A stretch of 64,000 nt of DNA from Shinella daejeonensis. Its GTDB lineage: Bacteria > Pseudomonadota > Alphaproteobacteria > Rhizobiales > Rhizobiaceae. The DNA lies in contig NZ_JAHWXY010000008.1 in NCBI RefSeq assembly GCF_024281235.1, positions 1 through 64,000 on the forward strand, given 5' to 3'. The notes beneath the pieces are model-generated. The model ran no database searches and had not been told where the DNA came from. It saw nothing but the letters and a program-made list of their open reading frames with translations. Within the stretch, counting starts at the first letter, position 1, and each line of letters begins with the position of its first letter. Shown here piece after piece: positions 28,522-36,926 of the stretch. Made by a program: the position numbers and the translations under genes.

Positions 28522-29790
28522 ATGCCGACCATCGCCGACCCCCGCGCCTTTCTGGAGGCGCTTTTTCATGCCGCGGTCGCCGCCGCCGACCCGGAAAAGG
28601 TGCTGGCTGCCCATCTGCCGGAAAAGCCGAAAGGCCGGACCGTGGTCGTCGGGGCCGGAAAGGGTGCGGCGCAGATGGCGCGCGCCTTCGAAAAATTGTG
28701 GCGCGGTCCCCTGGAAGGGGTGGTCGTCACCCGTTACGGCTACGCCGTGCCCTGCGAGCGTATCGAGGTCCTGGAGGCCGCCCATCCGGTGCCGGATGAA
28801 AACGGCCTGGCCGCGGCCGCCCGGCTCCTGCAAACGGTGCGCGGCCTCGGCCCGGACGATCTGGTCGTCGCGCTCGTCTGCGGCGGCGGATCGGCGCTGC
28901 TGCCGGCGCCGCCGGAGGGACTGACGCTTGAAGACGAGATCGCCGTCAACCGGGCGCTGCTGGCCTCCGGCATGCCGATTGCCGGCATGAACGCCGTGCG
29001 CAAGCAGGTGTCTCGCATCAAGGGCGGCCGGCTTGCGGCCCTTGCCCATCCGGCCCGCGTCGTCTCGCTGGTCGTTTCCGATATTCCGGGCGACGATCCC
29101 GCGCTCGTCGCCTCCGGCCCCACCGTGCCCGACCGCAGCACCCGCGCCGATGCGCTCCGCCTGATCGAGCGCTACGGCCTTGCGCTGCCGGAGGCCGTAT
29201 TGCGCCATATTCGCGAGGGCGGCGAGGATGCGCCGACGCCGGACGATCCGCGCTTTGCCGGCCACGAGGTCCGCGTCGTGGCCTCCGCCGCCGTTTCGCT
29301 GGAAGCCGCAGCCGCCCTTGCCCGCCGTCAGGGCGTCGAGGCGGCGATCCTCTCCGATGCGATGGAAGGAGAGGCGTCCGAGGTTGGCCGGGTGCATGCC
29401 GCCATCGCCGCGGAGATCGCCCGCCGTAACCGGCCGTTCTCTAAGCCGGTCGTGGTGCTGTCCGGCGGCGAGACGACGGTGACGGTGAAGGGCAAGGGCA
29501 AGGGCGGCCGCAACGGCGAGTTCCTCCTGTCTTTTGCCTGCGGCATCGACGGGCTGGATGGTGTCTCGGCGCTGGCCGCCGATACTGACGGGATCGATGG
29601 ATCGGAGGACAATGCCGGCGCCTTCGCCGATGGCGGCACGGTCGGCCGCCTTGCCGGCAAACGGCTGGATGCGGCGGAATTCCTCGCCCGCAACGATAGC
29701 TGGACGGCCTTCGATGCGCTCGGCGATCTTTTCGTGCCGGGGCCGACCGGCACCAATGTCAACGATTTCCGCGCCATCCTCGTGCAGTAA
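28522..29790 (+). CDS. ttuD: Glycerate 2-kinase (MOFRL family)
   Basis: 422 aa. Phosphorylates D-glycerate, most likely to 2-phosphoglycerate, feeding glyoxylate carbon into glycolysis. The N-terminal DUF4147 domain (VVGAGKGAAQMARAFEKLW, ALVCGGGSALLPAPPEGLTLEDEI, NAVRKQVSRIKGGRLA) and the C-terminal MOFRL domain (LSGGETTVTVKGKGKGGRNGEFLLS, PTGTNVNDFRAILV) are both complete. ATG 28522 follows GGAGG; an upstream start in the same frame lacks such a site. The last step of the gcl operon, though a hairpin precedes it. Confidence 0.93.
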   Translation: MPTIADPRAFLEALFHAAVAAADPEKVLAAHLPEKPKGRTVVVGAGKGAAQMARAFEKLWRGPLEGVVVTRYGYAVPCERIEVLEAAHPVPDENGLAAAARLLQTVRGLGPDDLVVALVCGGGSALLPAPPEGLTLEDEIAVNRALLASGMPIAGMNAVRKQVSRIKGGRLAALAHPARVVSLVVSDIPGDDPALVASGPTVPDRSTRADALRLIERYGLALPEAVLRHIREGGEDAPTPDDPRFAGHEVRVVASAAVSLEAAAALARRQGVEAAILSDAMEGEASEVGRVHAAIAAEIARRNRPFSKPVVVLSGGETTVTVKGKGKGGRNGEFLLSFACGIDGLDGVSALAADTDGIDGSEDNAGAFADGGTVGRLAGKRLDAAEFLARNDSWTAFDALGDLFVPGPTGTNVNDFRAILVQ

Positions 29791-29863
29791 GGCGTCTTTC
29801 TCCCGGGCGAGAGTGCGGGGAACATCGCCGAAAGGCTGCCACGCGCGTGCGCCCTGAAACGAT

Positions 29864-29896
29864 AAACGGCCCGGGATCCTTCGATCCGGGCCGTTC
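29864..29896 (-). terminator. Terminator downstream of the peroxiredoxin gene
   Basis: Stem aacggccc/gggccgtt plus inner ggatc/gatcc with one bulged G, loop cttc. Read on the minus strand it is followed by tttatcgttt, so it best serves the leftward peroxiredoxin gene, and may also stop ttuD transcripts. Confidence 0.65.
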
Positions 29897-29918
29897 GCAT
29901 GCTTGCCGGCAGTGACGG

Positions 29919-30578
29919 TCAGGCGGCCGGCTGACGCGTCTTGCGCAGATAGGGCAGGACCGTCTCGAAGGCGCCGAAACGGGCAATGGCGTCCTCGTTG
30001 GAAACCGCACCGGTGATGATCACGTCATCGCCCTGCTGCCAGTTGGCGGGGGTGGCGACCTGATGCTTGCTGGTGAGCTGGATGGAGTCGATGGCGCGCA
30101 GGATTTCCGCGAAGTTGCGGCCGGTGGTCATCGGATAGGTCAGGACAAGCTTGATTTTCTTGTCGGGTCCGATGACGAAGACCGAACGCACGGTGGCGTT
30201 GTCGGCGGGCGTGCGGCCTTCCGCGCTGTCGCCCGCGCCGGCCGGCAGCATGCCGTAGAGCTTGGCGACCTTGAGGTCGTTGTCGCCGATCAGCGGATAT
30301 TCGACGTCGAAGCCGGTGGCGACACGGATGTCGTCCTTCCACTTGCCATGGCTTTCGACCGGATCGACGGAGATGCCGATGATCTTGACGCCGCGCTTGC
30401 GGAATTCGCCTTCGATGCCGGCCATCGCGCCGAGTTCGGTGGTGCAGACTGGCGTGAAATTCTTGGGATGCGAGAAGAGGACGGCCCAGCCGTCGCCGAT
30501 CCAGTCGTGGAAGCGGATCGGGCCGACCGTCGTCTCGGCGGTGAAATCGGGGGCGGTGTCGTTGATACGCAGGCTCAT
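29919..30578 (-). CDS. 1-Cys peroxiredoxin (Prx6 type)
   Basis: 219 aa. It reduces hydrogen peroxide and organic peroxides using the Cys in FTPVCTTELG (near residue 47). The long C-terminal part (residues about 150-219: TGRNFAEILRAIDSIQLTSKHQVATPANWQQGDDVII) is typical of Prx6/1-Cys proteins. ATG 30578 (MSLRINDTAPDF) has an AAAGGG site at good spacing; an ATG three codons upstream sits directly on that site. Single-gene unit with its own terminator. Confidence 0.93.
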   Translation of the reverse strand: MSLRINDTAPDFTAETTVGPIRFHDWIGDGWAVLFSHPKNFTPVCTTELGAMAGIEGEFRKRGVKIIGISVDPVESHGKWKDDIRVATGFDVEYPLIGDNDLKVAKLYGMLPAGAGDSAEGRTPADNATVRSVFVIGPDKKIKLVLTYPMTTGRNFAEILRAIDSIQLTSKHQVATPANWQQGDDVIITGAVSNEDAIARFGAFETVLPYLRKTRQPAA

Positions 30579-30844
30579 GGTCTTCATCCCTTTCGCTGTC
30601 TTTCGGCGCTTGCAGGCGCTGCCCGGGGAGAGCGGATCTCCGTCGCGGCAAGGCGTCCGCGGCAAGCCGTTCAGGCGCTAGATAAACCGAAAAGACCGGG
30701 TTGCCTATAGCCGGCGGCCTTGCGCCGGCCCGGCCGGGAACGCAACTTTTGCGTCCTTTCGCGCCCTGCCGCCAAGCCGTTCGGCCAGACCCGCCGCCGG
30801 CGCGAAAAACGACCTCTCGGCCGCCCGAATTTGGAAAGGCGATT

Positions 30845-31456
30845 TTATTTCGCCCCGTCCGGGAAATCCGGCTTCGGCTCAAGAATGTCGGCGCGCCCGC
30901 TGGTCAGGTCGAGGATCATCCGCAGCGTCGCCTCCACCGTCGCCTCAGGCACCCGGAACGACAGCGTCGCGCCCGTGTCATGAAAGGTTTCCTGGTCCTT
31001 CAGCGCGTCGTCGAGGGTGGCAAGGCGCGCCTGCACCAGCGCAAGATCGGAAAAGCCGACCGACACGGTGATCGTCCTGCGTGCGACGACGGGCGTGCGC
31101 GCGGCGGCGCGCAGGCAGGACGCGGCAGTGCCGCCATAGGCGCGGATCAGCCCGCCGCTGCCGAGCAGGATGCCGCCGAACCAGCGCGTGACGACGACGA
31201 GCGTGCGGTCGAATTCCTGTCCGTCGATCGCCTGGAGGATCGGCTTGCCGGCGGTGCCGCCGGGCTCGCCGTCGTCGCTGAAGCGATAGGCCTGCCCGAT
31301 GCGCCAGGCCCAGCAATTGTGGTTGGCGGAAGGATCGGAAATCTCGCCAAGCCGCGCTTTGGCCTCCGCTTCGTCCTCGACCGGAAAGGCGGCGGCGCGG
31401 AACCGGCTCTTGCGGATCTCCTGTTCGTAGGTTTCGGTGCGGTCGAGCGTATACAA
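30845..31456 (-). CDS. yigZ: IMPACT/YigZ family protein
   Basis: 203 aa if it starts at TTG 31456 (LYTLDRTETYEQEIRKSRF), which gives the normal family length of about 200. No ATG or GTG lies near the conserved N-terminus; the next Met is 45 codons upstream in sequence that looks non-coding. The N-terminal UPF0029/IMPACT domain has RKSRFRAAAF, NHNCWAWRIG, FSDDGEPGGTAGKPILQ and VTRWFGGILLGSGGLIRAYGG; a DUF1949-type domain follows. Cellular role of the family is poorly known (translation-related). Confidence 0.88.
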   Translation of the reverse strand: MYTLDRTETYEQEIRKSRFRAAAFPVEDEAEAKARLGEISDPSANHNCWAWRIGQAYRFSDDGEPGGTAGKPILQAIDGQEFDRTLVVVTRWFGGILLGSGGLIRAYGGTAASCLRAAARTPVVARRTITVSVGFSDLALVQARLATLDDALKDQETFHDTGATLSFRVPEATVEATLRMILDLTSGRADILEPKPDFPDGAK

Positions 31457-31644
31457 GAAACGATATCCGGTGGCGTGGCGTTCGCTTCTTCCTTGCCGTG
31501 TCCGGGTGGCGGCATCAAGCCGCCGGGTGGCAGGAAACCGGTCTTTTCGCCCGTTTCCGCCGCAATGCCCGCCCCGGCGGCGGCGATTCATCCGGCTTTA
31601 AGAGTTTGCCGACACATGATGACGGGAACGGGCGAATGGATGTC

Positions 31645-31682
31645 CCGGGCCTGCTGTTTGAAGCCGGGCCTGCTGTTTGAAG
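31645..31682 (+). repeat. Perfect 19-bp tandem duplication before the GT2 gene
   Basis: ccgggcctgctgtttgaag occurs twice head to tail at 31645-31663 and 31664-31682, with no mismatch. The second copy ends inside the ribosome-binding region (agaaggtaag) of the glycosyltransferase gene, so repeat number could change the leader. Confidence 0.9.
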
Positions 31683-31693
31683 AAGGTAAGCGC

Positions 31694-32560
31694 ATGTCAT
31701 CGAACAATCCGGCCATCTTCGTCTCGATGGTCGTCGCCACGCTCGGCCGGTCGAGCGAATTCGACGAGCTTCTTGCATCGCTTGCCGCCCTGAAGCGTCG
31801 CGATTTCGAGGTTATCGTCGTCGACCAGAATCCCGACGACCGCCTCGTTCCGATCATCGCGCGCTTTCAGGGCGTTCTCGATATCCGGCACCTGCGGCCA
31901 AAGATCCGGGGCCTGAGCCGGGCGCGCAATCTGGGAGCCGCCGAGGCGAAAGGGCAATGGATCCTCTTTCCGGACGACGATTGCTGGTATGCGCCCGATT
32001 TCCTCGACCGTTTCGCCGCGCTCGTCGCAAGCCGTCCGGCCGATTTCTACTGCGGCCGCGCCATCAATGCCGAGGGCGAGACGATCATGGCGCGCTTTCC
32101 CGCCGAGCCCGAAACGATCCGGCGCGAGAATGTCTGGACGACCCTGATCGAATGGGTGTTCTTCGTGCGCCGGGAGACCTTCGCCCGCTCGGAGGGTTTC
32201 GACGAGCAGCTGGGTGTCGGTGCGGGAACGCCCTGGGGCGCCTACGAGGGTCCCGACCTGGTGCTCAAGCTTCTCAAGGGTGGGGCGAGCGGTGTCTACG
32301 AACCCTCGCTGACCGGCTATCATCCGGACGAACGCGCCGGGCCGCCCTCGCCGGAAGCGGCGCGCAAGATGCGCAATTACGGCGCCGGTCTCGGTTATGT
32401 GATGCGCCGCCACGGCTACGGCTTCCTGACGTTCGCGCCGCATCTCCTGCGCCCGCTCGCCGGCATGTTCGTTTATACGGCGACGGGCCGGCCGAAGCTT
32501 GCCTATCGCTCGCGCCAGCTCCTGCTCGGCCGCTGGACGGGCTGGCGATCGGCCGCCTGA
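31694..32560 (+). CDS. Glycosyltransferase family 2 protein
   Basis: 288 aa. GT-A fold glycosyltransferase: VSMVVATLGRSSEFDELLASL at the N-terminus, the acidic sugar-nucleotide/metal motif LFPDDDCWYAPDF near residues 93-106, and a distal acceptor region (YEGPDLVLKLLKGG). No membrane segment is obvious except a weak hydrophobic stretch near the C-terminus. ATG 31694 has an AGAAGG site. It is convergent with the GH2 gene of the aminoacyl-carrier-protein operon and may belong to the same glycan pathway; donor and acceptor are unknown. Confidence 0.88.
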   Translation: MSSNNPAIFVSMVVATLGRSSEFDELLASLAALKRRDFEVIVVDQNPDDRLVPIIARFQGVLDIRHLRPKIRGLSRARNLGAAEAKGQWILFPDDDCWYAPDFLDRFAALVASRPADFYCGRAINAEGETIMARFPAEPETIRRENVWTTLIEWVFFVRRETFARSEGFDEQLGVGAGTPWGAYEGPDLVLKLLKGGASGVYEPSLTGYHPDERAGPPSPEAARKMRNYGAGLGYVMRRHGYGFLTFAPHLLRPLAGMFVYTATGRPKLAYRSRQLLLGRWTGWRSAA

Positions 32561-32581
32561 CCCGTGAAACCGGAAACGACC

Positions 32582-35026
32582 TTAGAACGAAACCGCCGCC
32601 TCTATGCCGAGGCCCCGTATCTCGCCTGACGGGCGTCCGGTCCTGTCCGGCGCCAGCGGGGTGAGGCGCACGGTCTTCACATCGCCCGGCGCCAGATGGA
32701 ACCAGTTGTCGGAAGGGCTGAAGCCCTTCGCCTCGATCATCACCGACTGGGCGAAACGATCCGCCGACAAGGCGAGCGCCCAGCCCGTCGCATCCTGTTC
32801 CAGCACCGCCGTCACCACGGCCGGGAAGATCGCGGCGCGCCGGCCTTGCGGAAAATGGAAGGCTTCGGCGAGCGTCGCGCCGTCGGCGTCCTTCAGCCGC
32901 GCCACCGTGACGTCATGGGCGGGCGGGCCGAAACGGAAGGCATAGGTCGTGTCGAAGAACGCGCCGAACAGCGCGGTCGCCGGCAGCGTGGCGTTAGAGC
33001 GGGGCGCAAGCGCCAGTTCCCGCCGGCCGCTGACGACCGGCTGCCGGCCGTGGCGAAGGCAGGAAAGCTCGATGGCGAGCGCCATGTCTTCGGGCTTTTC
33101 GTTGAGGACATGCAGATCAAGCCCGTTGGTGCCTTCGTCGGCAAGCAGGATCTGAACCGGCCGGAAGGCGCGGCGCAGGGCGTGCCAGGCGGGTTTCGGC
33201 ATGCCGGCCGCGTCGACGACGCCCCAGCCGGGACCGGCGAGCAGGTCCTGAAAGGTCCAGACCAGCGCGCCGTTGCAGGTGGAGCCGGGTCGGCGCCATT
33301 CCGCGAAGGTCGCCTCCATCACCGCGCCGCTTGCCGCGCGGGAAAGATCGAGATAGCGCGCCGGATCCTCCCGGCGCAGGCGGGCGGGATCGACGTCATA
33401 AAGCAGCGCCAGATAGTGGTCGCGAATATCCTCGAAATCCCAGGATGCGTTGCGGTCGCGCGGCACCCGGGCCTTCCAGCGCGGATCGTGCACGGCCGGC
33501 ACCGGCAGATGCGCATCGAGCGTCTGCTGTTCCGGCACATTGGCGAAGGCCAGGCTCTCGGCGGCGAAGCGCACATTGGCCCGGCGCGCGTCCTCCAGCG
33601 GCCGGCAATAGGCTCCGACGCCATAGTAATGGGTGACGCCGGCATCGGGTGAGAAGGGCATCGCCCCGCCGCTCGGCGAATTCTCCACATAGGGTACGTC
33701 CGCCCGATAGAGGGCGGCCAGTTCCGGCAGGATTTCGGTGGTGAGCGGGCCGCGACGGGCGCTTTCCGGCAGGCCGAGCATCGCCGCCTGCTGATCGATC
33801 TCGCTGCCGCCGCACAGGATGGAAAGCGACGGCGCGGCGGCTGTCGCATCGAGGAATTGCCCCACCTCGCGCCGCACGTCGGCAAGAAAGGTGTCGTCGC
33901 CGACCGGATAGTCGAAATTGGCGAACATGAAGTCCTGCCAGACCATCAGACCAAGCTCGTCGCAGAGCGCGAAGAAGTCCGGGCTCTCATAGACCATGGT
34001 GCCGCCGATGCGCAGCATATTCATGCCCGCCCGGGCCGCAAGTTGGAGCAGCGGCGCGTAGCGCGCCCGTTCGCCCGGCAGGTCGACGATGTCGGCGGTG
34101 GTCCAGACCACGCCGCGACAGAAGATGCGGACGCCGTTGACGTGGAGGGCGAAGTCGCGCCCGTCCGCTCCCCGGTCGATCTCGATGCGGCGAAAGCCGG
34201 TGCGGCCAAGCGGGCGGCGGGTGTCGCCGATCACCAGTTCGACCGGATGGAGCGCCGGGCGACCATGCGTATGCGGCCACCATGCCTCGACCTGCGGGAT
34301 CGCGAGACGGGCGGAGAAGCACCCGTCCTCGCCGCGTCGCAGCGTCGCCGCGACGCCGGCGCATTCCACCGTCGGCGGGTCGTCGCAATCCAGCGTGAGG
34401 CGCACGTCGAGCTGCCCCGTTCCGTCTTCGAGCAGGCGGGCGGCGATATGCACGTCGCGCGGGTCGCGCGGTTCCTGCCGGACGAGGCGCACCGGTCGCC
34501 AGGGGCCGGCGGCATGGATTTCCGGGCACCAGCCCGGCATCCGGCCGAGCAGCGTGGTGCGCACGAGCCGCAGGCCTTGCGGCGTGATCATCTGCGGCCG
34601 CCAGCGCGCGCGGGGCCTGCGTTTTTCGATATGGGGTCTCAGCGCCCGGAAGCAGAGGGCGAGACGGTCCTGGCCGGAAAGCTCGATCGGCAGGCGATGG
34701 CGAACATACATGCTGCCCGACGAGAGGATCGGTACGCCATTCCAGTAGACCTCGCACAGCGTGGCGAGTCCGTCGAGGACAAGCTCCGCCGCGCCGGGAG
34801 GCTCGCCGGAAAGATCGAGCAGATACCAGGCGTCGAGATGGTCGAGCGGCGCGGGCGCGGCGCGATCGAACCGGCCCGCCCGTTCCAATGCGCCGGCGAC
34901 GGTGCCGGGAACCGGCGCATCGATTGCGCCGTCGAGACCGGCAAGCCCGGCAGGATCCGCCACCGCTCCCGCCGGGGTCGTCAGCAGCCTCCAGCCCTCC
35001 GAAAGGCTCTTGCCATCCGCCGTCAT
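32582..35026 (-). CDS. Glycoside hydrolase family 2 protein (beta-mannosidase-like)
   Basis: 814 aa, no signal peptide, so probably cytoplasmic. Order: N-terminal sugar-binding jelly roll (about 10-180, DAWYLLDLSGEPPGAAELVLDGLATLCEVYWNG), Ig-like domain (about 185-285), TIM barrel (about 290-640) and C-terminal beta domains. GH2 mannosidases use a Glu in GNNE as acid/base; here the segment is ILCGGSEIDQQ (E409). The nucleophile region reads FAAESLAFANVPEQQ (E490). Both glutamates are retained in divergent surroundings. It lies 10 bp after the DUF1839 gene, last in the ACP operon. It might trim or transfer onto a small glycoside; substrate unknown. Confidence 0.85.
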   Translation of the reverse strand: MTADGKSLSEGWRLLTTPAGAVADPAGLAGLDGAIDAPVPGTVAGALERAGRFDRAAPAPLDHLDAWYLLDLSGEPPGAAELVLDGLATLCEVYWNGVPILSSGSMYVRHRLPIELSGQDRLALCFRALRPHIEKRRPRARWRPQMITPQGLRLVRTTLLGRMPGWCPEIHAAGPWRPVRLVRQEPRDPRDVHIAARLLEDGTGQLDVRLTLDCDDPPTVECAGVAATLRRGEDGCFSARLAIPQVEAWWPHTHGRPALHPVELVIGDTRRPLGRTGFRRIEIDRGADGRDFALHVNGVRIFCRGVVWTTADIVDLPGERARYAPLLQLAARAGMNMLRIGGTMVYESPDFFALCDELGLMVWQDFMFANFDYPVGDDTFLADVRREVGQFLDATAAAPSLSILCGGSEIDQQAAMLGLPESARRGPLTTEILPELAALYRADVPYVENSPSGGAMPFSPDAGVTHYYGVGAYCRPLEDARRANVRFAAESLAFANVPEQQTLDAHLPVPAVHDPRWKARVPRDRNASWDFEDIRDHYLALLYDVDPARLRREDPARYLDLSRAASGAVMEATFAEWRRPGSTCNGALVWTFQDLLAGPGWGVVDAAGMPKPAWHALRRAFRPVQILLADEGTNGLDLHVLNEKPEDMALAIELSCLRHGRQPVVSGRRELALAPRSNATLPATALFGAFFDTTYAFRFGPPAHDVTVARLKDADGATLAEAFHFPQGRRAAIFPAVVTAVLEQDATGWALALSADRFAQSVMIEAKGFSPSDNWFHLAPGDVKTVRLTPLAPDRTGRPSGEIRGLGIEAAVSF

Positions 35027-35036
35027 GGCTTCTTCC

Positions 35037-36005
35037 TCAATCGAGACGCGCCGAAAGCGCGGCCATCAGCCTGTCCCAGGCCTCCACGGCCGGATCGAGC
35101 GCGGTGCCGAGCGGCTCGAATTTGCGGCGGGTCACGGCGCGAGCGAGCTGGAACTGCACCGATTTGGCGGTTTCGGAGATCTTTTTCGCGGCCTCCGCAG
35201 CGTCGCCGAGGCGGCCGTCCGGTGCGATCCAGTCGAAATGGGTTGCCGCCAGCTCGAAATTCGCGCCGAGCTGACGCAGCGTGTTGAACGCATATTTGTG
35301 GAAGAAGCCGAAGGGTCGCCCGGCCACGTCCTCCACCTGCGCGGGAAAGATGCTCGCGAAGGCGGCGACGGGATTGTCCTGCGGCCGGCGCTTGAAATGG
35401 AAGGCGAGCAGGCGGGCCGCCTCGCGGCGAAGATGGGCCTCGTCGGGGCGTGTGGAGGGGAGTTTCGCGAATTCCGCATAGGGCAGGAAGGGCAGGTCGT
35501 CCGGCCCGTCGTTGCGGTGGAACAGGCCGTCGAAATCCTCGCCCTCCAGGCGGAAGAAACCGCCGTTGTGAAAATAGTCGAGCACGCGGCCGTCGAGGTC
35601 GAGCCGGTTGATCGCCACCGTCGTCTTGCCGTGCTCCTGGCGGTAGGAGACGCCGCGGGTATCCGGCATGTAGTAGCTATCCATCTCCACAAGGCAGATC
35701 CGCCCGCGCGCAAGCTGCGCCAGCAGATGCGCCTCCACCCGGTCGTAGACGGCAAGCTCCGTGCAGCGGATGCCGTAGAGGGTTTCGAGATCCTCCAGCG
35801 GCACCTTGAAGAAGGTGAACTGGTCGCCCTCGAAATCCTGGGTCAAGGTGAAGCCGAGCATGGCCTCCGGCGCGGCGCCCCAGGCGTTCAGCACCTCGAT
35901 CCACAGGTCGACGTAGCAATTCGTCTCCGGCCACATGCGCTCCGCGTCGTGGAGGGCGTGCGGCCGGTAGGTCTCGGGCGAAAGCCCGGGGAAGACCGTA
36001 TCCAT
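35037..36005 (-). CDS. DUF1839 protein, proposed papain/C39-like aminoacyltransferase
   Basis: 322 aa. Named by family (DUF1839), which has no assigned function. The N-terminal half resembles the C39-peptidase/BtrH_N fold: C30 in ETNCYVDLWIEVL at the start of a helix, H125 in YRQEHGKTTVAINRLD, and D143 in GRVLDYFHNGGFFRLEGEDF, spaced like a Cys-His-Asp triad, with GRICLVEMDSYYMPDT between. The C-terminal half (about 165-322) is mainly helical. ATG 36005 lies 2 bp after the ligase stop. In butirosin synthesis BtrH moves an acyl group from a carrier protein to an amine; the same is inferred here for an aminoacyl group. Only the family and the residues are seen directly. Confidence 0.8.
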   Translation of the reverse strand: MDTVFPGLSPETYRPHALHDAERMWPETNCYVDLWIEVLNAWGAAPEAMLGFTLTQDFEGDQFTFFKVPLEDLETLYGIRCTELAVYDRVEAHLLAQLARGRICLVEMDSYYMPDTRGVSYRQEHGKTTVAINRLDLDGRVLDYFHNGGFFRLEGEDFDGLFHRNDGPDDLPFLPYAEFAKLPSTRPDEAHLRREAARLLAFHFKRRPQDNPVAAFASIFPAQVEDVAGRPFGFFHKYAFNTLRQLGANFELAATHFDWIAPDGRLGDAAEAAKKISETAKSVQFQLARAVTRRKFEPLGTALDPAVEAWDRLMAALSARLD

Positions 36006-36007
36006 GT

Positions 36008-36922
36008 TCAGCCCGGGTATCCGAGCGCCTCGCGAACGGCTTGCGGCCATTCGGCGATCTCCATCCCGTGGCGCGAGAACAGTGCGAGCGCGATGCGTTC
36101 CAGGCCGAAACCGACGCAGGCGGTGTGCGCCACGCTGCCGTCTTCGAGCGTGAGGCCCCATTTCGCGCCGAAGGCGTCCTGATGATAGTTGAAGCTCATG
36201 CAGGCCGTCGGCTTGGCCGCCGAGGTGACGGGAATGAGCAGTTCGAACTTGAGGTTCTGGTCGCGCTGGTTGTTGGCCAGCATGCGCCCGGCACGGCCGA
36301 AGAACGGATCGTTGGCGACGTCGATCGCCACGTCGAGCCCGACCTTGTCCATCATCTCCAGCCCGCGATCCATCCAGCTCTGGCGGAAGTTCGTGACGTG
36401 TTCCTGCGTGCCCATGCAGACATATTCGCGCATGCGGAACAATTGCTGGCGGGCCGGATCGTTCGACGGTTCGTGGCGGAAGCAATAGGATTGCAGGTCG
36501 TAGAGCCCGCCGCCGGCCGGCAGCGGCCCGCGCCTGGCGATCGTCGGATAGAGCGGATAGCAGGCCGCCGGCGTCAGCACGATATCGGTGGCCTTCTGCT
36601 CCTGCGTCCAGTCGCTGCCGACCTCCATGCATTGCAGCAGGCTCATGTGGTCGAGGTCGCCGCCGCAGAAACTGTGCACGGTGCCGGCAAGCTGGGGAAA
36701 GCTCTTCATGTAGCCGCTGGTTTCGAAATGCGCGCGGTTCATGCCCGGCGGAAAGCGCATGGCCTCCGCGCCGTCGCCGCCGCCATAGGCGTCGATCATC
36801 CGCTCGAAGCGGGCGATCACGTCCTCGAAGGCGCCGCCGCGGCCGTAGAGGCCTTCGACGCCGGTGTCGATCAGCAGACCGGCGTCGAACAGGCGGTCGA
36901 GAAGGGAAGATTGCATATCCAT
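36008..36922 (-). CDS. Amino acid:[carrier protein] ligase (class II aaRS-like, SerRS homologue)
   Basis: 304 aa, equivalent to the catalytic core of seryl-tRNA synthetase without the tRNA-binding coiled coil. Class II motif 2 is [21 protein letters not shown] (R149, E151, R163, R165) and motif 3 is [12 protein letters not shown] (271-282). C121, E166 and C269 match the zinc ligands of the Bradyrhizobium glycine:CP ligase described by Mocibob and colleagues (C131, E176, C279 as I recall, a constant offset of 10). The enzyme activates a small amino acid, probably glycine or alanine, as aminoacyl-AMP and loads it on the phosphopantetheine of the nearby carrier protein. It is 4 bp downstream of the dehydrogenase-like gene. 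Confidence 0.92.
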   Translation of the reverse strand: MDMQSSLLDRLFDAGLLIDTGVEGLYGRGGAFEDVIARFERMIDAYGGGDGAEAMRFPPGMNRAHFETSGYMKSFPQLAGTVHSFCGGDLDHMSLLQCMEVGSDWTQEQKATDIVLTPAACYPLYPTIARRGPLPAGGGLYDLQSYCFRHEPSNDPARQQLFRMREYVCMGTQEHVTNFRQSWMDRGLEMMDKVGLDVAIDVANDPFFGRAGRMLANNQRDQNLKFELLIPVTSAAKPTACMSFNYHQDAFGAKWGLTLEDGSVAHTACVGFGLERIALALFSRHGMEIAEWPQAVREALGYPG

Positions 36923-36926
36923 GGTT

